A stretch of 37,697 nt of DNA from CAYLHB01 sp964383505 (GTDB lineage Bacteria > Patescibacteriota > Minisyncoccia > Phycocordibacterales > UBA12088), in contig CAYLHB010000007.1 in NCBI GenBank assembly GCA_964383505.1, positions 1 through 37,697 on the forward strand, written 5' to 3'. Numbering within the stretch: the stretch's first letter is position 1; every line of letters starts with the position of its first letter. Below, in pieces: positions 7,379 through 15,733 of this stretch. The translations under genes were made by a program, and so were the position numbers. The notes below the pieces were generated by a model that worked only from the letters and a program-made list of their open reading frames with translations, had not been told where the DNA came from and ran no database searches.

Positions 7379-8314
7379 TTACTCGAAAAAATCTACAAGC
7401 GTAGAGAGGAACCCAACATCTCCCAACGACGCAGTAGTGGGCGAGACGGTATCAAGTCCGGAGTATGTGAGAACCATGTACGCTCCAACAAGCGAGAGCA
7501 CAACGATGAGACCTGCCGCAACGAGATGCATCGTCTTCCCACGCTCTTTGTGCTTCTTTCTAGGACGTTCATACGACTCACAATGCGCGGTATCATACAC
7601 TGGGGAATTGCGGGAGCGCACATGCCCACCTCGAGCGCTGACACGCACCTGGTGCGGGCGAAGCGGAGAGAGTATGACACCATCAACAGTGTCTCGTCGT
7701 TGAGCGGACACATACTGGCGAGCAGCGCCACTTTGAAAACGCGGTACCGTGTCCCTTTCAGTACGCTCTTGGTAGCGCATGGGGGGCGAAACCGAAACGG
7801 GAGCGTCATCAAAGCGCACCACTTTGTACGGCTCCGGATTAAGAGGTCGCTCATCTTCAAAGTATAGCGGAACATCTCGCTCATACGAGACATCCATGGT
7901 GCTCATGAGGGAATCCTGTCGCATTTTTCTTTCAATCTCGAGCCTCGTGGGCATTCTTGTCATCGCAAAGTCCTCCAGCGGTATGGGACGCATGTCGGCC
8001 CTGTGCGACACGTTTCCGCCACGGTGAGTAGCAGACAATGCCATTGAGGCGTCGTCAGTATTCTGCTCGAGACCATACTCGTTATCACGAGTAACCTTCT
8101 CAGCACTTCCCATTTCGCGCCACTGACGCTCTACTTCCGCGCGATGCTCGTAAAGCGCGTCTCGATTCACGTACCACGTACGCCCCACCAGCTTGGCATC
8201 CACTTTTCGTGCACGACATAACTGACCAACATAGTCTTTCGTATAGCGCAACTCCTTCGCAGCTCGCTTTGACGAGATGTACAAGGTGCCTGAAAACATC
8301 AGTTCTTCCTCCAT
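7379..8314 (-). CDS. HTH plus C-terminal transmembrane protein
   Basis: 311 residues. Residues 11-56 are a MerR/excisionase-like helix-turn-helix (ISSKRAAKELRYTKDYVGQL then a LVGRTWYV wing). A long, charged, probably disordered segment (60-255) follows, ending in a basic KKHKERGK, then one transmembrane helix (about 262-281) and a 30-residue outer tail. By the positive-inside rule the HTH is cytoplasmic. It is a paralog of the protein at 1-594, and the two bracket the ATPase operon on the same strand; 185 bp separate its stop from the first ATPase gene. Function is unknown. A membrane-anchored regulator is the obvious reading, but in this lineage I recall such HTHs on surface proteins, so DNA binding is not certain. 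Confidence 0.85.
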   Translation of the reverse strand: MEEELMFSGTLYISSKRAAKELRYTKDYVGQLCRARKVDAKLVGRTWYVNRDALYEHRAEVERQWREMGSAEKVTRDNEYGLEQNTDDASMALSATHRGGNVSHRADMRPIPLEDFAMTRMPTRLEIERKMRQDSLMSTMDVSYERDVPLYFEDERPLNPEPYKVVRFDDAPVSVSPPMRYQERTERDTVPRFQSGAARQYVSAQRRDTVDGVILSPLRPHQVRVSARGGHVRSRNSPVYDTAHCESYERPRKKHKERGKTMHLVAAGLIVVLSLVGAYMVLTYSGLDTVSPTTASLGDVGFLSTLVDFFE

Positions 8315-8320
8315 ACGAAC

Positions 8321-8326
8321 AGTATA
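8321..8326 (-). promoter_or_regulatory. -10 element of the HTH gene, leaderless start
   Basis: TATACT on the minus strand is followed by exactly 6 nt and the ATG at 8314. No Shine-Dalgarno is present. Confidence 0.5.
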
Positions 8327-8482
8327 CCTCTGTTAGCTACGCCCACCAGCCCGCGCTGTGGAAACACCGCCACACGCCAAAACCTTCAAACTTAGCGAGA
8401 AGAAAAACCTCTGTCATTCAGTGGACCTTTGCAAACCGGTCTTGGGGTGTACACGCTGGCGGTGTACCAACCATTACGCGCT

Positions 8483-9910
8483 CTACTTACTACCTTCACC
8501 AAAAATCTGTGCACGAACTATCTTCTGCAGTAATGTAGGATTCGCTCTTCCTTTTGAAGCCTTCATCGCCTGACCAACCAAGTACTGGAGAGCCGACTCT
8601 TTACCGCTCCTACACTCATCAACCACTGAAGCATGGCTGGACAAAATATCTAACACTATACTAGTGATTTCGCCCTCGTCGGAACTTTGGAGGAGGTTGT
8701 TATTCTCACCAATCGCCTTTGGTGACCCTCCCTCGAGGAGCCACTTTGCGAGCACGTCTTTCGCACCCCTTGATGAGAGTACCCCTGTCTCCACAAGCGT
8801 CACCAGTTCGGCAAACTGATTCGCGTCGAGATTCACTAGCTGCGTGCCCTTATAGTTTGGACTATTCACAATGCCCAACAAATCGCTTGTAATATAGTTT
8901 GCTGCAACTTTCCATCCACTTGGCTGAAGCACTGCGCACACTTTTTCAAAAAAAGATCCAAGCTCCATATCCTGCACAAGCGTCTCCACTGCTGAAGGTG
9001 CGATGCCCAACTCCATGCGGTAGCGCTCCCTCCTTTTCCAGGGCAGCTCGGGCAGTGTCGCAGTTAGTGCCGTCTCTTGCCACCCTTCCACTCCACTCCT
9101 CAATATTTTTGGAAGATCCGGCTCGGGGAAGTAGCGGTAGTCATGCGAATCCTCCTTAGAACGTTGGGAAAATGTCTTTTGTCGTGTTTCATCCCATCCG
9201 CGAGTTTCCTGTGCGACCTTCTCGCCCTTTGCCACACATTCAGATTGACGCTTCACCTCGTAGCGGATTGCGCTCTCCACCGCTTTGAACGAGTTGAGAT
9301 TCTTCACTTCAACCTTAGTACCAAGCTTACCTTCCGCACCAACCGAGATGTTTGCCTCCACACGCATTTCTCCCTTTTCAAGGTTTGCATCACTGACATC
9401 CAAGTACCTTAATGTATTTCTAAGTTCTCGTGCAAACGAGACTGCGTCTTCCTCTGTGTGTATTTCAGGCTCCGTCACGAGCTCCATGAGGGGCACCCCC
9501 GCACGATTGAAGTCTACACGCGTTCCCTCGTCGGTGTGCACCGAGCGCGCGGTGTCCTCCTCCAAGTGCACACGAGTCACCGTGACTCCATTGAGCCTCC
9601 CACGTGCTACGAATGGGTACTTGTATTGGCTGATTTGATAGTTCTTCGGTATATCAGGATAGAAGTAGTTCTTGCGGTCAAACTCACTGTAGTCCGCAAG
9701 CTCACCCCCGAGCGCAGAACCCACACGCAGGACATACTCGACCGCCCTCCCATTGATAACGGGAAGTGTGCCCGGATGCCCCATGCATACCGGACACACG
9801 TGCCAATTTGCCCTTTCCTCATCAGGATCATTCCTACACGAGCAAAACATCTTCGTGGCAGTTTTCAGCTCCGCATGTATCTCAAGGCCGATGGTAGGCG
9901 TGAGTTGCAT
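8483..9910 (-). CDS. gatB: Asp/Glu-tRNA amidotransferase subunit B
   Basis: GatB of the GatCAB amidotransferase, which converts misacylated Glu-tRNA(Gln) and Asp-tRNA(Asn) into Gln- and Asn-tRNA. The start at 9910 gives MQLTPTIGLEIHAELKT, the family N-terminus, and 475 residues, the usual size; a longer frame to 10024 would add a Cys-rich, non-conserved extension. CSCRNDP and CPVCMGHPGTLPVIN are conserved (the first Cys pair fits the zinc site), as are DRKNYFYPDIPKNYQISQY and the VRVEANIS-type catalytic cradle. The C-terminal GatB/YqeY tail ends with GQAMKASKGRANP. gatA and gatC are not in the window. It follows obg by 40 bp and is probably co-transcribed with it. Confidence 0.97.
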   Translation of the reverse strand: MQLTPTIGLEIHAELKTATKMFCSCRNDPDEERANWHVCPVCMGHPGTLPVINGRAVEYVLRVGSALGGELADYSEFDRKNYFYPDIPKNYQISQYKYPFVARGRLNGVTVTRVHLEEDTARSVHTDEGTRVDFNRAGVPLMELVTEPEIHTEEDAVSFARELRNTLRYLDVSDANLEKGEMRVEANISVGAEGKLGTKVEVKNLNSFKAVESAIRYEVKRQSECVAKGEKVAQETRGWDETRQKTFSQRSKEDSHDYRYFPEPDLPKILRSGVEGWQETALTATLPELPWKRRERYRMELGIAPSAVETLVQDMELGSFFEKVCAVLQPSGWKVAANYITSDLLGIVNSPNYKGTQLVNLDANQFAELVTLVETGVLSSRGAKDVLAKWLLEGGSPKAIGENNNLLQSSDEGEITSIVLDILSSHASVVDECRSGKESALQYLVGQAMKASKGRANPTLLQKIVRAQIFGEGSK

Positions 9911-9950
9911 GTGCGAAGCATACAATGAGTTGCGAGCTAGTGCAACGCAA

Positions 9951-10934
9951 CTACTCACCTTGAGTATCTGCGCCAAGCCACCTTGAGAGTGAGGTGCGCA
10001 GCATACCGAGCGATGTTTCATCAAGGACGCTCACAGGGAGCGGTCGCACCCCTGTTCGCTTTTCAAACAACTCAACCGCTTCCGCTACACGCTCAGAGGT
10101 TGCTACATCTGACTTAGTGAGCACGATGCACTCAGGTTTTTTTTCAAGTCCTCCAAACGTAAGCATCTCTTCTCGTACCATGTCGTATGCGGCCAACATG
10201 TCATCATTCTCAAAGGAAACACAATGTATAACAAATCTCGTGCGCGCGAGGTGTCGAAGAAACTTTTGACCAAGCCCCTTACCCTGCGAAGCTCCCTCAA
10301 TAAGCCCGGGAATATCGGCGAGCACGTAGCCATGGTAGTCACCTAAATTAGGATCGAGTGTCGTGAATGGGTACGACGCAACCTTCGCACGTGCGTGGGT
10401 CAGTTCATTGAGAAGACTTGACTTTCCCGCATTAGGAAGCCCAACAAAGCCTGCATCAGCGATAATACGAAGCTCAACATGAAATTTTGCCTCTTCTCCC
10501 TGTGCTCCGGCCGTCGATTCTTTCGGGGTGGTGTTTTCTGGACTTTTAAAGTACGCATTTCCATAGCCTCCCACACCTCCCCGTAGGAGTACTATTTGCC
10601 TGTTTTCCTCCAAGAGCTCAACTTGTTCCCCGGTGCGTGTGTTGGTCACCACCGCGCCGAGTGGGAGCGGGATGACGATGTCCTTTCCGTTTGCTCCGTG
10701 TCGAAGGGATGCTTCTCCATCTTCGCCTCGTTCAGCGGTAAAGTGAGGTCGGTGCGCGTGTTTTGCGAGCACATTGAGGTCGCGTACCGCAGTTGCGAGT
10801 ACATCACCTCCCTTACCTCCATCACCTCCGGAAGGACCGCCTTTCGGAATGTACTTTTCTCGACGCCACCTCACGACGCCGTTGCCTCCGTCGCCCGCTT
10901 TCGCATGAAATGTAAGTTCGTCTACAAAGGCCAT
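9951..10934 (-). CDS. obg: Obg GTPase without C-terminal OCT domain
   Basis: Ribosome-assembly and stress GTPase. The Gly-rich OBG fold is at 1-157 (AKAGDGGNGVVRWRREKYIPKG start), then the G domain: P-loop GLPNAGKSSL, switch II DIPGLIEGASQGKGLGQKFL and G4 TKSD. The protein ends soon after the G domain at 327 residues, so the variable OCT domain is absent, as in many short Obg proteins. It lies between the four-helix membrane protein gene (5 bp upstream) and gatB (40 bp downstream). Confidence 0.97.
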   Translation of the reverse strand: MAFVDELTFHAKAGDGGNGVVRWRREKYIPKGGPSGGDGGKGGDVLATAVRDLNVLAKHAHRPHFTAERGEDGEASLRHGANGKDIVIPLPLGAVVTNTRTGEQVELLEENRQIVLLRGGVGGYGNAYFKSPENTTPKESTAGAQGEEAKFHVELRIIADAGFVGLPNAGKSSLLNELTHARAKVASYPFTTLDPNLGDYHGYVLADIPGLIEGASQGKGLGQKFLRHLARTRFVIHCVSFENDDMLAAYDMVREEMLTFGGLEKKPECIVLTKSDVATSERVAEAVELFEKRTGVRPLPVSVLDETSLGMLRTSLSRWLGADTQGE

Positions 10935-10939
10935 ATGTA

Positions 10940-11275
10940 CTACGTGAAAAGTTTACTTCCCACAGTGCTCGCCACCGAAACGATGATCGAACCCATGAGT
11001 GCCGCAAGAAATCCGCGCACCTCAAATCCTTGGATAAGACCGGCGACCGCCCAAAACAAAAAGGCGTTGAGGACAAAGTAGAAGAGACCCAACGAAAGAA
11101 TTGTGACAGGGAGCGTGAGAAGCACGAGCACCGGACGTACGATGAGATTTACAAGCCCAAGGAGAAGCGCCAAGCTAAGTGCAACATAGAAGCTCTCGAC
11201 GGTAATCTCGGGAATGAGGTAGGCCGCCAACAGGAGTGCGAGGGCGGTGAGGAGTAGACGAGTGAGTATGCGCAT
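10940..11275 (-). CDS. Four-helix membrane protein, phage-holin-IV-like (PF04020 type)
   Basis: 111 residues, almost entirely hydrophobic, with about four transmembrane helices. The conserved core GLVNLIVRPVLVLLTLPVTILSLGLF matches the widespread YvlD/phage holin 4 superfamily; despite the name most members are chromosomal and of unknown function. No lysis genes are near. It ends 5 bp before obg, so the two are probably co-transcribed. TATAGG lies about 18 nt before the ATG and there is no Shine-Dalgarno. Confidence 0.88.
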   Translation of the reverse strand: MRILTRLLLTALALLLAAYLIPEITVESFYVALSLALLLGLVNLIVRPVLVLLTLPVTILSLGLFYFVLNAFLFWAVAGLIQGFEVRGFLAALMGSIIVSVASTVGSKLFT

Positions 11276-11324
11276 ATCGCTTGTGTACCCATACCTATAC
11301 CATACCTGGAAGCAGACACAAGGC

Positions 11325-11349
11325 GAAAGCCGGAGTTACACCGGCTTTC
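11325..11349. terminator. hairpin overlapping the end of the MutT-like gene
   Basis: A perfect 9-bp stem (GAAAGCCGG and CCGGCTTTC) with a 7-nt loop; the stop codon of the Nudix gene lies in the loop. Only short T runs follow on either strand, so it is a weak, possibly bidirectional, terminator. Confidence 0.55.
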
Positions 11350-11797
11350 TTACGCGAGGATATCGCACGTAGCGACGTTTGTATCTTGAAACCAGTACAC
11401 GTATGTAGTGGGGGGAAACACCAAGTTGAGAAAGCATTTCCCTGTCTTTCTGGTGACCCACTGAGTGTGGGAGATTGTCCTTAGCGAACCATCGTGGATT
11501 GCGCATTTCTTTTGTGCTCCTGGGGCTTCCACTCCACACGTTGAGCTCAAATATTGCGCAATTGGTGCTATCTAGAAACACGAACTCACCGCGGTAGTGA
11601 AGGTGCCGGGGAGCTACACGCAGTCCACACTCCTCCCATACCTCACGCACGGTCGCGTCGAGTATGCTTTCGTGGGGTTCGCATTTCCCTCCATACCCAC
11701 ACCAACACCCCTTAAGCATCCCCCTGGCTTTTTGAGCGAGAAGCACGCGCCGTCGGTTGATTACGTACACGACACTCATGGTGAATGGTAATGACAT
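11336..11797 (-). CDS. Nudix hydrolase, MutT/MTH1-like
   Basis: 153 residues with a complete Nudix box, GGKCEPHESILDATVREVWEECGL in two parts: GGKCEPHE, then REVWEECGL, matching GX5EX7REUXEEXGU. The WCGYGGK lead-in resembles MTH1-type 8-oxo-dGTP diphosphatases (WNGFGGK), so cleaning oxidised nucleotides is the likely job, inferred only. The start at 11797 is chosen because GGAG lies 7 nt upstream; an ATG 12 codons earlier has no such site. The basic tail (SRYKRRYVRYPRVRKPV) is unusual. Confidence 0.9.
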   Translation of the reverse strand: MSLPFTMSVVYVINRRRVLLAQKARGMLKGCWCGYGGKCEPHESILDATVREVWEECGLRVAPRHLHYRGEFVFLDSTNCAIFELNVWSGSPRSTKEMRNPRWFAKDNLPHSVGHQKDREMLSQLGVSPHYIRVLVSRYKRRYVRYPRVRKPV

Positions 11798-12120
11798 ATT
11801 GATCTCCGTCACAACCTCGTGTTGAAAATACATACCATCCGGACGCTGAGTCGGTGCACATCATATGTCCGCATGGAAGCATAGCATGTGGTGTGGACGA
11901 ATGGGAAGCCGATAGAAACACCCCTTCATCGCGTCATGCAACCATCATTTTTTTCTGACAATACCTCTCGCAAGAGCATTATCAAGTCTTGTGGGTTGCT
12001 ATAGTAGCATAGTACAATTTCACACTCTGTTTCAGAAAAGTTCGCGCGAGGACATCCCACACCATCAATGCTACAAGGATGGGGCGCCACACTGGGCGAG
12101 CACTACTCCCCTGCGTCGCC
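11798..12120. other. intergenic region, no gene seen
   Basis: About 320 bp between the GH15 stop and the MutT-like start. It carries -10-like TATGCT/TATAGC and TATGAT hexamers on the minus strand, but no frame with protein-like composition beyond 25 codons and no clear hairpin. Confidence 0.4.
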
Positions 12121-14082
12121 TCACCTTGCGCACGGAGTGAGAGCTTCGAGCTTCTCAAGGTACGCAAGGAATGCAAGGACGTAGCCAGCATGGCTCCACA
12201 CCAAAGGTGACGTAGAGATTGCCTCGCCGGTATATGGGTCATACTGCTCCGAGAGAAGCCCAGCGGGTGAAGCGCGCTTTGCCACCCACCGGAGCCGCTC
12301 GTAGGGGCGCACCAAATTCTCAAGCGTAGCCGCTCGAGCAATCTCATACTCCGCGAGCCATAGGGTCGTGATAATCCATGGGTTTCCAATCACATCTGCA
12401 CGCTTGAAATACTGATCACCCTCATAACGCGCCATACCACCGGTGGGGGTTGTGAGCGTGAGAGTGTCCCGCGCGTGCTCATATGCCCGCTCAAGCAAAC
12501 GATCACCAACTGGCAGCACCCCAAACCGAAAGAGGCCGTACCAACTTGACGCGTCCACTGTGGGGTCAAGGTCACGCGACTGGGCCGTGTGACGTATCTG
12601 CTTCATGACACGCCCATCCTCATGCACAAGGTGGGTAAGTATGCCTTCCTTTACTTCGCCCGCAGCCACACTCCATCGCTCATACGCCACTTGTTTTCCT
12701 AACAACTTCGCAAACGCAGCCGCCGCAGTGAGGCCACCAAAAACAGTTGCCGAAGTGTAGGTAAACACCCCAAACGCATCTTCCCAGAGATTGTGACTCG
12801 GGAGGGGCAAGCCCGTCTTTTTGTCACGATAGCGGCACAAAAAACCAGCCGCATTCTTTATGTACGAATTGTACACCTTTTCAATGTACTCTACATCCCG
12901 ATTAAGGAGGTACTGCTCATAGAGCGAGACAAGTGTAATTGCTGTTTCGTCTTCCTGTATGGGTGGCTGGCTCCTCCCCGCCTCAATCCATGGGTGCCAT
13001 GAGCTTCCGAGCGATCCATCGGGACGGAACTTGTGGAGAAGGTACCCATGATCTGTGATAATTTCATTCAAAAATAAGTGGAGTCGGTTGCTTGAGGTTG
13101 TATGCCCCGCACGCAAAAATGCGAGCGCAGTATACGCGGCGTCCCGCGGCCAAAAGTAGCAATAGGTGTCCCGACCATTCTGTAAAAGGGACGAGTCTGA
13201 GGACGCAATGATGGCGCCACGATTGTCGACATGCGCACGCATCACAAGGAGTGAGCGCTTGTAGAGGTCAAGGAGGTATGGCTCCACCTCGCACTTGGTA
13301 ATCTCCCGCCTGTTCACCCACGCATGCCAGTAGTCCTCCGTGGTGCGCCGCAGGTGTTCAGGTCCCCGTACAAGCACATCGCGGTGGAGCTTCTCCATAT
13401 CGCGATGACTCTTCGCTGCACATATCCAGTACGAGAGGTGCACCGTGGCATTGGGGGCGAGTGTTACACCCTTTCCCACCACAGAATCCACCGAGCCGTG
13501 CTCGATGGGCTGTTTACTCAATACGCCGTCCTCTGCATCTTTCCAGGTACCCTCCTTACCCTCAATGCCGAAAAGGCCTACCGCATAATCCTCAAAAAAA
13601 CCATCTTCCGCATGGAGCGACACCGAGAACACGCGCTTCCCCTTGTAGTGCACGAGTGCATGGAGGTCGGGAGAGAAGTAGGCGGTGTCCCCCCGTGCGT
13701 ACTCACCGATATGGAACTGCTGGTTAAAAAAGAGTTTGAGCTTGCGAGTCACCGGTGCGTGATTCACCACTCTCACCTGCCGAACAAATATATCGGTCTC
13801 GTTGTACACAAGGTCGGTAAAGTGTACGCTGTACGCATCAGTCTTGTGTCGCGCCTCGATTTCGCTCACGAGCGTGTCGGGAAGGTAGCGCACGGAGACG
13901 TCAAACGCACCTCCGTCAAACCAGCTCATCACCCCATCGGTGTACACGCCAATCTTATGCCGTAGTGGCTCACCCGCGTGATTCTCCTGACCCACGCGGG
14001 GAAAAAAGAAATCGCGCACCTGCCCCCACTCGTCGAGGCACACGAGCATGTTCCCATTGCTGAGGACTAAAGAGCGCGCCAT
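12121..14082 (-). CDS. Glycoside hydrolase family 15 (glucoamylase-like)
   Basis: 653 residues. An N-terminal beta-sandwich (about 1-270, starting MARSLVLSNGNMLVCLDEWG) precedes an (alpha/alpha)6 barrel. GH15 landmarks are NGRDTYCYFWPRDAAYTALA, IQEDETA (region of the catalytic acid) and the C-terminal LLSEQYDPYTGEAISTSPL, with the catalytic base Glu, followed by VWSHA. The family releases glucose from alpha-1,4/1,6-glucans or acts on trehalose. No signal peptide is seen, so it is probably cytoplasmic. It is the last gene of a cluster with a GT4, a GH57 and a DUF5752-like gene, pointing to intracellular glycogen or another alpha-glucan. Confidence 0.93.
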   Translation of the reverse strand: MARSLVLSNGNMLVCLDEWGQVRDFFFPRVGQENHAGEPLRHKIGVYTDGVMSWFDGGAFDVSVRYLPDTLVSEIEARHKTDAYSVHFTDLVYNETDIFVRQVRVVNHAPVTRKLKLFFNQQFHIGEYARGDTAYFSPDLHALVHYKGKRVFSVSLHAEDGFFEDYAVGLFGIEGKEGTWKDAEDGVLSKQPIEHGSVDSVVGKGVTLAPNATVHLSYWICAAKSHRDMEKLHRDVLVRGPEHLRRTTEDYWHAWVNRREITKCEVEPYLLDLYKRSLLVMRAHVDNRGAIIASSDSSLLQNGRDTYCYFWPRDAAYTALAFLRAGHTTSSNRLHLFLNEIITDHGYLLHKFRPDGSLGSSWHPWIEAGRSQPPIQEDETAITLVSLYEQYLLNRDVEYIEKVYNSYIKNAAGFLCRYRDKKTGLPLPSHNLWEDAFGVFTYTSATVFGGLTAAAAFAKLLGKQVAYERWSVAAGEVKEGILTHLVHEDGRVMKQIRHTAQSRDLDPTVDASSWYGLFRFGVLPVGDRLLERAYEHARDTLTLTTPTGGMARYEGDQYFKRADVIGNPWIITTLWLAEYEIARAATLENLVRPYERLRWVAKRASPAGLLSEQYDPYTGEAISTSPLVWSHAGYVLAFLAYLEKLEALTPCAR

Positions 14083-14100
14083 AGTGTGTGAAAAAGGACG

Positions 14101-14466
14101 TTATCCGCACGCGCAGGTCGCTATCGCTCGAATGGCAGTTACACGCGTTTTTGCACGACTCACCTTGTCGGCGCACGCTTTGTGCCCCAACACCTCGCTT
14201 ATCCACTTCGCGAAGTCATTCCCCGCACGAGTCGTATGGTACGCGTACTGCTCGTCGGTCATACCTTCGAGCGCGGCGCGAAGTGCCGCGAGGTCACCCA
14301 CCACAGGCCCATTGTTGACCCAGAAGAACTTGTCGACCGGCGCGACGGTACAGTCTCCTGGACAGCACGAGCGCATCGCTTTGCTCGCCACTTTTGCGGG
14401 CGCTTTGGCGGTTTTCTTTACCGCAGGTTTCGCCGCCTTTGCCGCCGTCTTTCTTGCTGTTGGCAT
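14101..14466 (-). CDS. DUF5752-like protein with histone-H1-like tail
   Basis: 121 residues. The first 30 are a Lys/Ala/Pro tail (KTAAKAAKPAVKKTAKAPAK) like histone H1 C-termini. The rest has FFWVNNGPVVGDLAALRAAL, then YAYHTTRAGNDFAKWISEVLG, which I recognise as the DUF5752 pattern; its function is not known. Two Cys clusters (SCCPGDC, CACG) could bind metal. It lies between the GH57 gene (4 bp) and the GH15 gene (18 bp), so it belongs to the alpha-glucan operon. GGAG lies only 1 nt before the ATG, too close for a normal ribosome site. Confidence 0.8.
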   Translation of the reverse strand: MPTARKTAAKAAKPAVKKTAKAPAKVASKAMRSCCPGDCTVAPVDKFFWVNNGPVVGDLAALRAALEGMTDEQYAYHTTRAGNDFAKWISEVLGHKACADKVSRAKTRVTAIRAIATCACG

Positions 14467-14470
14467 ACTC

Positions 14471-15733
14471 CTATGACGTTAACGCTTGTAAAACCCCCCG
14501 CGCCTTTCGCTCAAACGTACCGAAGCGGTACCGCGTGGGTGCCGCTTCCGCGCGAAGACGAAGGTCATGGAGGGCGTTCATGTAGATTAGAAACGCCTCG
14601 TAGGGGGACTCGTAGGGTGAGAAGTACTTATGCACATCCCCATCGGTGAAGTACTTCGTGCACATGTAGTAGAGGTGGTCGGACGTGGTGAGCCGTCGCC
14701 AGTCACGCAAAAGCGCCTCATCGCGGCTCTGCCGCACCGTGCCCTCAAGCGCGTAGAGTGCACGAAGCGCATCGTGCTGGATAGGGTTTGAGAGCCACGC
14801 CGAGAGGTCGCGCTCCATATCCGCCCACGACACGTAGTGGGGCGCATCAAGCTCGCCCACCGGCGCAAAACGCATGAGCGCCTCCGAGGGTGTGACAAAC
14901 TCGTTGTCTGGGTGCCGCAGTACCTCCTCGGGCAGTGCGCGTAGGAAGTCAAAAATGCCCGTGTCCTCCCACTGATGCTCACCAAACGTCTCGTAGTCCA
15001 TAAACAGATTCACGAGGTGCCCATCGCCATTGTGCGCATCCACCCACGAGGCAAACTTCGGCGCGGTCAAAGGCCACTCCTCCCAACCGCGGTTACTGAA
15101 CCGAAAGGCGATATCGTCGGAGAGCTTGTAGTGCTTGAGGAGAAGCTTAAACGTAGGGTCATGCACCGCATGGTACACGAACGTCGGTTTGCGCCAACCC
15201 AACAAGTGATCGGCACCCTCCGCGAGCATGCCGAGGTACCCCATCGAGGAAACGAGATCCGCAATATCGTTACGGTAGATGAGCTCGGTATTCCTGAACA
15301 CATACGGGGTCACACCGAAGAGCTCGCGGAGTAGGTCCCCGTGCATTCGCACCTGCTCGCGGTACTCACGTGGGCTCCCCAAAAATGCGAGAGAGTGGTA
15401 GTACGTTTCGGCGAGGAGCTCCACCCTGCCCGTTCCCACAAGACGCTTGAATGACTCAATCACCTCCGGTGCGTACTCGGCAAACTGCTCAAGTGCGATG
15501 CCGGAAATCGAGTACGCGATCTTAAACTCCGGGTGCCGCTCCAACAACTCAAGCATCACCGCATTGGTGGGAAGATAGCTCTTGCCCGCGACCTTGCGCG
15601 TCACCCACCCGTTGTCGGTGTTCTTTCCACTCGTATCGTTGAAGTACTCGTGGTCCTTCCCAATATCGAAAAAGCGGTAGCGCTTCACGCGCCTCGGCTG
15701 GTGCACCTGAAAATAAAAACAGACCGCGCTCAT
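14471..15733 (-). CDS. Glycoside hydrolase family 57 (alpha-amylase/glucanotransferase type)
   Basis: 420 residues from the start at 15733 (MSAVCFYFQVHQPRRVKRY; region I HQP is conserved). Region III carries the nucleophile, FRNTELIY, and region IV the acid, FMDYETFGEH. GH57 enzymes act on alpha-1,4-glucans in the cytoplasm, as amylases, 4-alpha-glucanotransferases or branching enzymes; the sequence alone does not decide which. The start overlaps the stop of the GT4 gene by 4 bp (ATGA coupling). A longer frame to 15811 adds a non-conserved Cys-rich extension and was not chosen. It works with the neighbouring GT4 and GH15. Confidence 0.94.
   Translation of the reverse strand: MSAVCFYFQVHQPRRVKRYRFFDIGKDHEYFNDTSGKNTDNGWVTRKVAGKSYLPTNAVMLELLERHPEFKIAYSISGIALEQFAEYAPEVIESFKRLVGTGRVELLAETYYHSLAFLGSPREYREQVRMHGDLLRELFGVTPYVFRNTELIYRNDIADLVSSMGYLGMLAEGADHLLGWRKPTFVYHAVHDPTFKLLLKHYKLSDDIAFRFSNRGWEEWPLTAPKFASWVDAHNGDGHLVNLFMDYETFGEHQWEDTGIFDFLRALPEEVLRHPDNEFVTPSEALMRFAPVGELDAPHYVSWADMERDLSAWLSNPIQHDALRALYALEGTVRQSRDEALLRDWRRLTTSDHLYYMCTKYFTDGDVHKYFSPYESPYEAFLIYMNALHDLRLRAEAAPTRYRFGTFERKARGVLQALTS

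Noticed and set aside
10940..11275. Prophage holin
   Set aside because: The protein belongs to a widespread chromosomal membrane family, and no endolysin, capsid or integrase gene is near.
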